DNA from: an uncultured Lactobacillus sp.
GTDB taxonomy: Bacteria > Bacillota > Bacilli > Lactobacillales > Lactobacillaceae
Assembly: GCF_947367125.1 (NCBI RefSeq)
Contig: NZ_CANBCQ010000030.1
Span: forward strand, 1 to 35,434
Reading direction: 5' to 3'
DNA: 35,434 nt
Positions 15,011-22,071 of the stretch are shown here, piece after piece. Below the pieces are notes generated by a model, which did not search any database, was not told the DNA's origin, and saw only the letters and a list, made by a program, of their open reading frames with translations. Each line of letters starts with the position of its first letter. Position 1 is the stretch's first letter. The translations under genes and the position numbers were made by a program.

Positions 15011-15058
15011 ACACATTATCTATGAATACATTTACGAGCATACCACAATATGTTGTGT
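15011..15058 (-). promoter_or_regulatory. Tandem NrdR-like boxes ahead of rtpR
   Basis: CCACAATATGTTGTGT (15043-15058) matches the NrdR box consensus ACACWATATATWGTGT at 14 of 16 positions. A degenerate second box, ACACATTATCTATGAA (15011-15026), matches at 10 of 16. Their starts are 32 bp apart, the about three helical turns typical of NrdR box pairs. NrdR represses ribonucleotide reductase operons of all classes when dATP is high. No cobalamin riboswitch core was seen in this leader. Confidence 0.7.
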
Positions 15059-15124
15059 TATACATTGAAAATTTTCACGTAAAAGAGATTTGCATTCTAC
15101 AATTTAGGTTAGTAATAGGGGTTA

Positions 15125-15168
15125 AGAAAAATAAAAAATATTCAGCAGCAAATTTGCTACTGAATATT
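15125..15168 (-). terminator. Terminator of the oppA-like gene
   Basis: AATATTCAG...CTGAATATT with inner AGCAAATTTGCT (15137-15168), followed on the minus strand by TTTTTTATTTTTC. It separates the oppA-like gene from the B12 operon. Confidence 0.88.
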
Positions 15169-15236
15169 CTGAGATTAATTGATGAGAATTTAAAAGTAGA
15201 TTTAGATTGTTATCGAAAAAAGGATTGTTTAAAAAA

Positions 15237-17003
15237 TTATTTTATAAAGCCAGCGTTATACCACTTAGTTACAACTGCACTTGGCTTAAGTGACCAACCA
15301 GAGATCTTCTTGTTAACAGCAGTTACAGAGTATTGGTTGGTAGTAGGTACAACATATGCTTCATCATACATCCACTTTTGCCACTTCTTGAAGGCATTAG
15401 CACGGTAAGTAGGATTAAAGGCTTTTTCTGAGTCGATATCAGCTAAAAGTTTGGTCTGTTTAGGTGAAACAAAACGCGCAAGGTTGTATGGTGCAGCAAC
15501 GTTGTAAAGATCGTTAGGAGAAGGTTCACTTGAAAGCTGCCAACCGCCTTCGAAGACATCAATTTTTGGATCGTCAGATTGAACTGCTTGAACCCAGTTG
15601 TTGAATTCCATTGGACGACCACCAACAAACTTAACGTCTAAGCCAACCTTCTTCCATTGTTGGATGTAGTTACGCCAAACAGGTTCAGCAGTAGTTGAAT
15701 TGTTTCTTACAGCTAAATTAATTACTAATTTCTTGCCGTTAGGTTGAGTGCGATATTCGCCCTTCTTCTTGTAGCCAGCCTTGTCTAACAATTCGTTGGC
15801 CTTCTTTAAATTGTAAGGGTAACCCTTGATTGACTTATCAGTATAGTTGCCGAATTGTTCAGGGATCAAAGTGTTAACGCGGAAGGCCAAGCCGTGGTAG
15901 TAACGTTTAGCAACTGCATCAACATTCATGGCATAAGCCATAGCTTTACGCAATGATAGATTATTCATCTTAGAGTTCTTGTTTTCAACGTTTTTGCCAG
16001 CCTTCTTATCCCATTTACCTACCTTAAAGCCTAAGTAGCTATAAGATAGAGGTACATTGCCGATAAAGTTAGTGTCAGTGGCATTCTTAACATCTTCCCA
16101 TTGGGTATTAACGACGCCAGCAACGTCAAACTTGTGACTCTTGATGGCTTGGGTAACAGAGTTAGTACCGATAACTGACATGGTAACCTTTTCTAATTTT
16201 GGCGTACCACGCCAGTAGTAAGGATTGCGTTCCCAAGTAACAGATTGACCGCGAACAAGTTTGTCTACACGGAATGGACCATAGAAGAGAGGATTCTTTC
16301 TGACTTTATCACTAGACATTAATTTAGAAAATGGTACATCTTTTAAGTAGTGATAAGGTTCAGCGTATTCCCAGAAGTAGCCGTTACCTGACTGAAGCAT
16401 ACCTGGTTTCACTTGCTTGAAGTGGATTACGACTTTACGACCGTTTTCACCATCAGGCATTTCAATACCAGAGATTTTTTTGCTTTTGCCATTGTGGCAT
16501 TCAGCTAAACCAACAATATTTGCTAGTGAATCAGTGTAACGTTGTGACTTAGAGTCTTTATTAGCAATAATCTCGTAAGCATATTCCACATCCTTGGCGG
16601 TAACTTGTTTACCATCAGACCATTTGACGCCTTTCTTCATTTCAATCGTTACAGTCTTAGCTTTACGATCTAACTTAAAGGTAGCTGATCCTTCGTTGTT
16701 GATCTTGTATTGGTCATCAGTTTGGAATAAAGGTTCCTGTCCAGGCTCTGCAACTTCAGTATCAGTGACGGTATCAGATAATTCTGGCAAGAAAATACCA
16801 GTGAAGGGACTATCAGATTCGATAGCATAATTTAAAGTGCCACCTTTTTTAACACTTTTCACAGGAACAGTTTGACTGAATTTGTGATGTGTTTCATCTG
16901 CATTATTATTCTTTGAATTTTTATTATTACCGCAGGCAACCAAACTTAAAGCTGCCCCAGAAACAAGTGCTAACGTACTAAAATATCTCGTTGCTTTTTT
17001 CAT
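15237..17003 (-). CDS. Oligopeptide ABC transporter substrate-binding lipoprotein (OppA family)
   Basis: A 588-residue lipoprotein: signal peptide with lipobox LVAC (Cys24), then an SBP_bac_5 domain. Family features include GGTLNYAIESDSPFTG at the mature start, VKWSDGKQVTAKDVEYAYE, NPYYWRGTPKLEKV, LRKAMAYAMNVDAVA and KANELLDKAGYKK. It would bind peptides on the cell surface for an Opp permease. No permease or ATPase genes are adjacent, so it is an orphan binding protein, common in lactobacilli. Start ATG 17003 chosen over GTG 17012 because GGAGGTG lies upstream at proper distance and overlaps the GTG. Such proteins can also import Rgg/ComR pheromones in streptococci; no such link is shown here. 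Confidence 0.92.
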   Translation of the reverse strand: MKKATRYFSTLALVSGAALSLVACGNNKNSKNNNADETHHKFSQTVPVKSVKKGGTLNYAIESDSPFTGIFLPELSDTVTDTEVAEPGQEPLFQTDDQYKINNEGSATFKLDRKAKTVTIEMKKGVKWSDGKQVTAKDVEYAYEIIANKDSKSQRYTDSLANIVGLAECHNGKSKKISGIEMPDGENGRKVVIHFKQVKPGMLQSGNGYFWEYAEPYHYLKDVPFSKLMSSDKVRKNPLFYGPFRVDKLVRGQSVTWERNPYYWRGTPKLEKVTMSVIGTNSVTQAIKSHKFDVAGVVNTQWEDVKNATDTNFIGNVPLSYSYLGFKVGKWDKKAGKNVENKNSKMNNLSLRKAMAYAMNVDAVAKRYYHGLAFRVNTLIPEQFGNYTDKSIKGYPYNLKKANELLDKAGYKKKGEYRTQPNGKKLVINLAVRNNSTTAEPVWRNYIQQWKKVGLDVKFVGGRPMEFNNWVQAVQSDDPKIDVFEGGWQLSSEPSPNDLYNVAAPYNLARFVSPKQTKLLADIDSEKAFNPTYRANAFKKWQKWMYDEAYVVPTTNQYSVTAVNKKISGWSLKPSAVVTKWYNAGFIK

Positions 17004-17200
17004 AAAAAGCACACCTCCAAATAAAGTAAAATTATGTGATTTTTATTTTATGATATTAAAATTAAAAAAACAATATAAAAACAAATAAGAATATGAAAAA
17101 TATCATTTTTGATTATTCTTATACTTAAGATTTGTTTTCATTATTTTAGGATTAGGCATAAAATAAAAGGGGCAACGGCTTTTTATAGTTGGGGGAAAAG

Positions 17201-18235
17201 ATGGATACAGCCTGGCAAAAATTTAAAAATAATATTCCATTACGTCGATTTGTGGTACTGCTATTAATTATTACCTGCCTTTATGAAATGCGGGCTATGA
17301 TGAACACGGTCTTATTAACTTTTATTTTTACATATGTGATTGTGCATTTAATTCATCTAGTGCAGCGGTATTTTCCTAAAATGCCGACAGGATTAATTGT
17401 TGCGGTAACATATTTAATTATTCTGGCGCTGCTTTATTTCGTGGTTACTATTTATTTGCCCATGTTAGTTGGTCAAATATCTAAAATGGTAAAATCAGTG
17501 ATGGCGTTTTATGAATCAAATGAATCATCGCGTTTAGCTAGTTATATAACGCGTTATATTAGTAAAGGTGAGATTGTGACGCAAGCTAAGCGAGTAGGGA
17601 CCTTTGCCCTGCATACGGTAACCAATTTCGGTAGTCTAACCATCGCTACTTTCATGTCCTTGATTTTAAGTTTCTTCTATACGATTGAATTAAATAAAAT
17701 GGTCGAATTCTCAAATCTATTTGTTAAAAGTGGATACTTTAAATGGCTTTTTGAGGATATTCGCTATTTTGGTAAAAAGTTTACCAATACCTTCGGTGTA
17801 GTCCTAGAAGCACAATTCTTTATTGCCATTTGTAATACTGCACTAACAATGATTGGCTTGGCATTTATGCATATGCCGCAAATCATCGCCCTGGGCTTAA
17901 TGGTCTTTATTTTGAGTTTAGTTCCGGTAGCCGGCGTGATCATTTCTTTGATTCCGCTAAGCATTATTGGCTATTCTGTTGGCGGTATCCGTTATGTGAT
18001 TTATATCTTTATTATGATCATAATTATTCATGCCATTGAAGCCTATGTGTTAAATCCTAAATTTATGGCCAGCAAGACCGAATTGCCGATCTTCTATACT
18101 TTTTTAGTTTTATTAGTGGCAGAACATTTCTGGGGCACTTGGGGCTTGATTGTTGGTGTGCCGATCTTTACCTTCTTGCTTGATATTTTAGGAATTAAGT
18201 CAGCGAAGAAAAGTAAAAAGAAAGCGAGTGAATAA
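17201..18235 (+). CDS. AI-2E/PerM-family membrane transporter
   Basis: A 344-residue protein with seven to eight hydrophobic helices and the AI-2E transporter (PF01594) pattern: paired helices at the N-terminus, a central amphipathic region, FIAICNTALTMIGLAFM, SLVPVAGVIISLIP, AYVLNPKFM and GTWGLIVGVPIF. Members export small molecules or exchange ions; the AI-2 function of TqsA is not general. Start ATG 17201 with GGGGGAAAAG just upstream. The stop overlaps the next start (TAATG), so it is coupled to the SGNH hydrolase gene. Basic Lys/Ser tail. Confidence 0.85.
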   Translation: MDTAWQKFKNNIPLRRFVVLLLIITCLYEMRAMMNTVLLTFIFTYVIVHLIHLVQRYFPKMPTGLIVAVTYLIILALLYFVVTIYLPMLVGQISKMVKSVMAFYESNESSRLASYITRYISKGEIVTQAKRVGTFALHTVTNFGSLTIATFMSLILSFFYTIELNKMVEFSNLFVKSGYFKWLFEDIRYFGKKFTNTFGVVLEAQFFIAICNTALTMIGLAFMHMPQIIALGLMVFILSLVPVAGVIISLIPLSIIGYSVGGIRYVIYIFIMIIIIHAIEAYVLNPKFMASKTELPIFYTFLVLLVAEHFWGTWGLIVGVPIFTFLLDILGIKSAKKSKKKASE

Positions 18236-18807
18236 TGAGAGTACTTTTGACAGGCGATAGTATTATTGCACGCCAAGAAGGAAAAAATGAACCGCATCTT
18301 AATTGGAATTTGCGTCAATTTTTGCCGGAGATTGAAATAGAAAATACGGCTGTTTCGGGAATTAATTCCGGGGCCTTTTTCGCCAGATTAAACGAATTAG
18401 TGTTGAGCGCAAAGCAATGTGATAATTTAGTAATCCTGCTTGGTACCAATGATTTAGCCATGCATAAGCAGGTACCGGCAAGGCAATTTAAGCAAAATAT
18501 GGAACTTATTTCTTCGGCAATAATTTGCCAGTATTATCCCAATCACGTTCTGTTAATTTCACCGCCAGCAGTAGATGAAGACAAGCAGCGTGTGCGCAAT
18601 AACACATTAGTTGTGGAATATACGCAAATTATGGCAGAAGTGGCGCATGAATATCGTTTTCGTTATGCGGATTTAGCTCAAGCTATGCAAGATGCTGGTG
18701 ATTTAAGCAAAATCTGTCGCGGCATAAAAAATGATGGTCTTCATTTTGGTGATCGCGGGTACGAAATTTTAGGAAAATTAATTGCTGAAAATTTGAAAAG
18801 TATGTAA
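18235..18807 (+). CDS. SGNH/GDSL-family hydrolase
   Basis: A 190-residue cytosolic protein with all SGNH blocks: GDS at 7-9 (nucleophile Ser9), Gly42 in block II, GTND at 70-73, and D167-G-L-H170 as the Asp/His of the triad. Lipase, esterase or acyl-protein thioesterase activity is typical; substrate not predictable. Start codon shares its A with the stop of the AI-2E family gene, showing translational coupling. Followed by a strong terminator. Confidence 0.9.
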   Translation: MRVLLTGDSIIARQEGKNEPHLNWNLRQFLPEIEIENTAVSGINSGAFFARLNELVLSAKQCDNLVILLGTNDLAMHKQVPARQFKQNMELISSAIICQYYPNHVLLISPPAVDEDKQRVRNNTLVVEYTQIMAEVAHEYRFRYADLAQAMQDAGDLSKICRGIKNDGLHFGDRGYEILGKLIAENLKSM

Positions 18808-18838
18808 AAAGGATCGCACATTTGCGATCCTTTCTTTG
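18808..18838. terminator. Bidirectional terminator
   Basis: AAAGGATCGCA/TGCGATCCTTT (18808-18833) followed by CTTTG on the plus strand and by TTTTTAC on the minus strand. It ends the SGNH gene and the convergent small membrane protein gene. Confidence 0.88.
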
Positions 18839-18839
18839 T

Positions 18840-19022
18840 TTATTTTAATGTGGCCCAGAGCAGGCTTCCGGCTAGCACAATGGCTAGGAAAGGAAGCAAC
18901 AAATAGGTAAAAAAGAAAAACATAATTCCGGCAACTAATAAAAAGCCGATTACTTTGATGAGGCCAATTCCTAATTTAAAGAAAAGCCAGAGCAAAAGTA
19001 ATGTTAATAATAACGAAAGCAT
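18840..19022 (-). CDS. Small hydrophobic two-helix membrane protein
   Basis: A 60-residue protein composed almost entirely of two hydrophobic segments (about 3-30 and 33-56), ending WATLK. Start ATG 19022 chosen because GGAGGT lies 7 nt upstream; the longer reading from 19037 starts within that ribosome binding site. Unknown function; low-complexity Leu/Phe composition prevents family assignment. It shares the terminator at 18808-18838 with the opposing gene. Confidence 0.6.
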   Translation of the reverse strand: MLSLLLTLLLLWLFFKLGIGLIKVIGFLLVAGIMFFFFTYLLLPFLAIVLAGSLLWATLK

Positions 19023-19109
19023 AATCAATACCTCCATAAACTATAGAAGCTATTTTACTACCAAATAATGACGATGAGTAAATAGAATACCTAAATTTTA
19101 GAAAAATTA

Positions 19110-19185
19110 GTTACCGGTAACAGGTAAAAATGTATTGAAAGCTCTTTCTGTAACCGCTATATTTTAACTATTGAAAGCGATTTAA
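19110..19185 (+). promoter_or_regulatory. Promoter and cre-like operators of the sugar transporter
   Basis: TTGAAA (19135-19140), 17-bp spacer and TATATT (19158-19163) make a strong sigma-A promoter. TGAAAGCGATTTAA (19172-19185) matches the CcpA cre consensus TGWAANCGNTNWCA at 13 of 14 and lies just after the start site. TGAAAGCTCTTTCT (19136-19149) and TGTAACCGCTATAT (19149-19162) match at 12 of 14. A palindrome GTTACCGGTAAC (19110-19121) lies upstream and may bind a LacI-type regulator. Catabolite repression is the expected outcome. Confidence 0.65.
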
Positions 19186-19203
19186 AAAGAGAGGGAAGTT
19201 AAA

Positions 19204-20538
19204 ATGGAGGATAAAAATACAGGATTACCCACATTAGCTAGTACGACAATTTGGATGATTAGCTTAGGGTATTTAGGCGTTCAGATTGCCTTTACCTTGG
19301 AAACGTCACAAATGAGTCGAATCTTCCAAACATTGGGTGCTGATCCAACTAAACTAGGCTGGTTCTTTATTTTGCCGCCACTTGCTGGCTTAGTAGTTCA
19401 GCCAGGGATTGGGTCATTATCCGATCGGACCTGGATTCCAAAAATCGGTCGAAGATTGCCATACTTATTGATCGGAATGATCTTTGCGGTAATTACCATG
19501 ATTATCTTGCCAAATGTTGGTAGTTTTGGTTTAGGTTATGGCTCTGTTGAAGCATTAATTTTTGGTGCTGTAGCCATTGCCGTTTTGGATGTGGCATCGA
19601 ACATGGCAATGCAGCCATTTAAGATGATGATCGGTGATATGGTTAATGATAAACAAAAGTCATACGCTTACGGGATTCAAAGCATGTTGTCCAACTTTGG
19701 TGCGGTAATTGCGGCCTTTTTCCCATTTTTATTAACTAGTTTGGGTGTAGCCAATACTGCTAAAAGGGGTGTGGTACCACAATCAGTAGTTATTTCATTC
19801 TACGTTGGTGCTGCTGTTTTAGTAATTACTTCACTCTTTACTATTTTTAGAGTACACGAATATGATCCAGAAACATATGCACGCTACCACGGGATTAAAG
19901 AATCCGACAATAAAGAAGGTGGCGGCTGGATTGAATTGTTAAAGAAGGCGCCAAAGGTCTTCTGGCAAGTATCCTTAGTACAATTCTTCTGCTGGATTTC
20001 ATTCCAGTATTTATCAACTTACGCCACTGGTGCGATTGCGCAAAATGTTTGGCATACCACCAACGCTTCTTCTGCTGGCTACCAGATTGCCGGTAACTGG
20101 TTTGGTGTTTTGACTGCAGTGCAATCAATTGCGGCGGTAATTTGGTCCTATGTTTTAGCTAAGGTGCCAAACAATCACCATAAATTAGGTTATGGCCTTA
20201 GTTTATTCTTAGGTGGGGTAGGTTACACTTCAATCTTCTTGATTCATTCACAAAGTCTTTTGATTTTATCATTTATCTTGATTGGTATCAGCTGGGCCGG
20301 AATGAATACCTATCCATTAACCATGGTATCTAACGCCTTATCAGGTAAGCACATGGGAACTTACTTAGGTTTATTCAATTGCTCAATCTGCTTACCTCAA
20401 ATTGTGGCATCACTGCTCAGTTTTTTAATTTTCCCAATGGTCGGCAATTCTATGCCAGCTATGATGTTAATCACTGGTATTTCAGGCTTCTTAGGCGCTT
20501 TATCAGTTTTAGCAATTAAGGAAACCTACGTAAAATAG
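19204..20538 (+). CDS. SLC45-type MFS sugar transporter
   Basis: A 444-residue, 12-helix major facilitator. N-terminal GVQIAFTLETSQMSRIFQTLG and LVVQPGIGSLSDRT, then GRRLPYLLIG, follow the pattern of SLC45/sucrose-maltose proton symporters rather than GPH permeases. Likely imports a disaccharide with protons, probably maltose or sucrose; substrate is inference. RBS GAGAGGGAAG before the ATG. The cre-rich promoter upstream fits a carbon-source transporter. No glycosidase or phosphorylase gene is adjacent. Terminated by the hairpin at 20555-20595. Confidence 0.83.
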   Translation: MEDKNTGLPTLASTTIWMISLGYLGVQIAFTLETSQMSRIFQTLGADPTKLGWFFILPPLAGLVVQPGIGSLSDRTWIPKIGRRLPYLLIGMIFAVITMIILPNVGSFGLGYGSVEALIFGAVAIAVLDVASNMAMQPFKMMIGDMVNDKQKSYAYGIQSMLSNFGAVIAAFFPFLLTSLGVANTAKRGVVPQSVVISFYVGAAVLVITSLFTIFRVHEYDPETYARYHGIKESDNKEGGGWIELLKKAPKVFWQVSLVQFFCWISFQYLSTYATGAIAQNVWHTTNASSAGYQIAGNWFGVLTAVQSIAAVIWSYVLAKVPNNHHKLGYGLSLFLGGVGYTSIFLIHSQSLLILSFILIGISWAGMNTYPLTMVSNALSGKHMGTYLGLFNCSICLPQIVASLLSFLIFPMVGNSMPAMMLITGISGFLGALSVLAIKETYVK

Positions 20539-20554
20539 AATATCTTCTCATTAA

Positions 20555-20595
20555 AAAACACACTACAATGTGCAATTATGCATGTAGTGTGTTTT
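20555..20595. terminator. Bidirectional terminator overlapping the 3' end of immA
   Basis: AAAACACACTACA (20555-20567) pairs with TGTAGTGTGTTTT (20583-20595); the loop arms TGTGCA/TGCAT may extend it. The last codons of the minus-strand protease gene (stop at 20576) lie inside the hairpin. Confidence 0.75.
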
Positions 20596-21052
20596 GTGAT
20601 TTATCTATGTAGAAAAATTCGCCTTCGTCTTTGAACATTTTGTAGGTTTCTTTGATCATTCTTTCAGGGATTGCATAAGATTGGACGAATGCAATTGGGT
20701 CATAGAAATTATCTTCTTGTCCGCAAGAGTATTGATAGATCAGATGCAATCCATAAATATCGGCATCTCTTTCTTCGTCATCAAGGCCGCCATAATCAAG
20801 ACAACAATTATATTGTTTTAAGTTGGGCCTGCCATCCATGATATGCCCAATTTCATGAGCAACTGTAAATGGTACTTCCGGTGAATGGTGGTGCCAATTC
20901 ATGTTGATACAGATTTCTCGCTCATTTTTAAATGAAAGAGAGGGATTATTGGGATCTGATTCAAAAAAGACGTAACCAATATCATGCTCATAAGCATAAT
21001 TAAATAAATACGTGATTAGTTGATTTTTTCTATAGTTATTGTCCACTGCCAT
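20576..21052 (-). CDS. ImmA/IrrE-family metallo-endopeptidase
   Basis: A 158-residue protein with zinc motif HEIGH at 66-70 (PFTVAHEIGHIMDG) and downstream acidic residues (DDEERDADIYG) expected to give the third ligand. ImmA-type proteases cleave the XRE repressor encoded beside them, switching on integrative elements and prophages after DNA damage or cell signals. Here it overlaps by 17 nt the XRE repressor-like gene upstream, the usual ImmR-ImmA order. No integrase or phage structural genes are near; the divergently transcribed genes are a holin and a bacteriocin, so these are the likely targets (inference). Confidence 0.88.
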   Translation of the reverse strand: MAVDNNYRKNQLITYLFNYAYEHDIGYVFFESDPNNPSLSFKNEREICINMNWHHHSPEVPFTVAHEIGHIMDGRPNLKQYNCCLDYGGLDDEERDADIYGLHLIYQYSCGQEDNFYDPIAFVQSYAIPERMIKETYKMFKDEGEFFYIDKSQNTLHA

Positions 21053-21389
21053 GTTTTCTAGCTTCTCTCTCTTTGATGTCTCTCTTCATGAGTTCTCGGA
21101 CCATGTCAAGATATTCTTTAGGAACAGGATGACCATAGTATGAATAGGGTACCTCATCTTCCAAATTCACAGTGTCCTGCAAACGTGGAGCAGGGTCATC
21201 GGTAATGCCACTTAAATAGTCTATTGATGTATGCAAAACCTTAGCAACTGCACCTAAGGCCATAATCCCCGGTTTTCTGGTTTTCCAATTGTAGATACTT
21301 CTTTTGCCTAAGCCTGCCTTGTCATTTACTTCTAGTAAAGACATTTTTCTTTTTTTCGCTAATTCTTTTGTACGCTCAAACTCAATCAT
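21036..21389 (-). CDS. XRE-family repressor (ImmR-like)
   Basis: A 117-residue protein with an N-terminal HTH (about 3-62: RTKELAKKRKMSLLEVNDKA, then GKRSIYNWKTRKPGIMALG and LHTSIDYLSGITDD) and a charged C-terminal tail that may be the protease target. Start ATG 21389 (MIEFER) is the first plausible one; its SD is weak (GAAGAAA), and the frame stays open upstream through a hairpin and the promoter. Overlaps the ImmA-like gene. Divergent from the holin/helveticin pair, with dyads in between, so probably represses both. Confidence 0.85.
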   Translation of the reverse strand: MIEFERTKELAKKRKMSLLEVNDKAGLGKRSIYNWKTRKPGIMALGAVAKVLHTSIDYLSGITDDPAPRLQDTVNLEDEVPYSYYGHPVPKEYLDMVRELMKRDIKEREARKHGSGQ

Positions 21390-21413
21390 GACGAGGTTTT
21401 CTTCACTTTCTAA

Positions 21414-21441
21414 ATAAAAAAAGTACGCTAAAAAGCGTATT
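21414..21441. terminator. Hairpin with T/A flanks in the leader of the XRE gene
   Basis: TACGCT-AAAA-AGCGTA (21424-21439) flanked by an A7 run on the left and TTTTT on the right. On the minus strand it reads as a short stem followed by TTTTTTTATTT, within the 5' leader of the XRE gene. It could attenuate that transcript or block antisense readthrough. The stem is only 6-7 bp. Confidence 0.45.
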
Positions 21442-21459
21442 TTTACTTGACATAGTATT

Positions 21460-21487
21460 CGTATAAGCATATTATATGAACTGTCAA
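21460..21487 (-). promoter_or_regulatory. Promoter of the XRE-ImmA pair
   Basis: On the minus strand, TTGACA (21482-21487), 16-bp spacer and TATACG (21460-21465). The -35 is a perfect match, the -10 four of six. Confidence 0.55.
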
Positions 21488-21577
21488 CAAGTTAAAAACA
21501 ATCTAATGACCAGAAAAATTCTGTGTGGTAGTGGAATCAATGGCACTAGTCTGTTTTTTATACCTTTATTGTAGTAT

Positions 21578-21606
21578 ATTGACGTATTTTGGTCAATGAT
21601 TAATAT
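21578..21606 (+). promoter_or_regulatory. Promoter of holin-helveticin with overlapping dyad
   Basis: TTGACG (21579-21584), 16-bp spacer and TAATAT (21601-21606). The dyad ATTGAC-GTATTTTG-GTCAAT (21578-21597) covers the -35 and most of the spacer, as expected of a repressor operator. The XRE protein encoded divergently is the obvious candidate. Confidence 0.55.
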
Positions 21607-21680
21607 GTCAATACTTAAATTAAGCCTGCTTGTTGAACATTATCAAACAGAGGTGAAGTCCAATGGACATTCGTTAACCC

Positions 21681-21707
21681 CCTCTGATCATTTGATCAAA
21701 AGAGAGG
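21681..21707 (+). promoter_or_regulatory. Hairpin covering the holin ribosome binding site
   Basis: CCTCT-GATCA (21681-21690) can pair with TGATC (21693-21697) and AGAGG (21703-21707), the only SD-like sequence before the holin ATG at 21722. SD to ATG spacing is long (14 nt). Translation of the holin may thus be held low, sensible for a lethal protein. Confidence 0.4.
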
Positions 21708-21721
21708 TGATTTATTTAATC

Positions 21722-22039
21722 ATGGATATTCATGATTACGTTGAGCTGATTACTCTAGCTTTATGGGTAATTAGCGTAGTAGGTATTGGCATCTTGAGCA
21801 GGGTTCATTTCAAGAACAAGCGCTTGGAGCAATTCCGTAACACTGCAGATAACTTGATGAAAAGCTATGTTAATTTGTACGACAAGGAAAATCTTTCTGA
21901 CGAACAGAAGATTAATCGCGTTGGCAATGCAGTAGTGAACAGTCTTGAGGCAAAAGGCTTCAAGCTGAATAGGCAGGAAGTGCAGGACATTTTTGCGGAA
22001 GTAGCTAAGCAGATGAATGAGCAAACTCAGGATAAGTAG
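21722..22039 (+). CDS. LL-H-family holin-like protein
   Basis: A 105-residue protein: short N-terminus, one membrane helix (about 8-27, VELITLALWVISVVGIGIL), then a polar helical region with NKRLEQFRNTADNL and, near the C-terminus, KINRVGNAVVNSLEAKGFKLN, then RQEVQDIFAEVAKQM. This arrangement matches the Holin_LLH (phage holin superfamily 6) pattern known from Lactobacillus phage LL-H. Start ATG 21722 (MDIHDY) is preferred, as upstream in-frame starts lack an SD. The next gene, a helveticin J-like bacteriocin without signal peptide, starts 32 nt on. The holin may therefore help release it. No endolysin is adjacent. Confidence 0.7.
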   Translation: MDIHDYVELITLALWVISVVGIGILSRVHFKNKRLEQFRNTADNLMKSYVNLYDKENLSDEQKINRVGNAVVNSLEAKGFKLNRQEVQDIFAEVAKQMNEQTQDK

Positions 22040-22071
22040 TAATAATTTTTAAATTTTTCGGAGGTTTTATT

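Noticed and set aside
14973-15065. N-terminal extension of rtpR by 31 codons
   Set aside because: It would run through the NrdR-like boxes and lacks an SD; the ATG at 14972 has AGGAG and gives the normal RTPR length and cysteine numbering.
14973-15240. Cobalamin riboswitch before the B12 operon
   Set aside because: I saw no B12-box-like sequence or the multi-stem core; the only clear elements are NrdR-like boxes and the terminator of the oppA-like gene.
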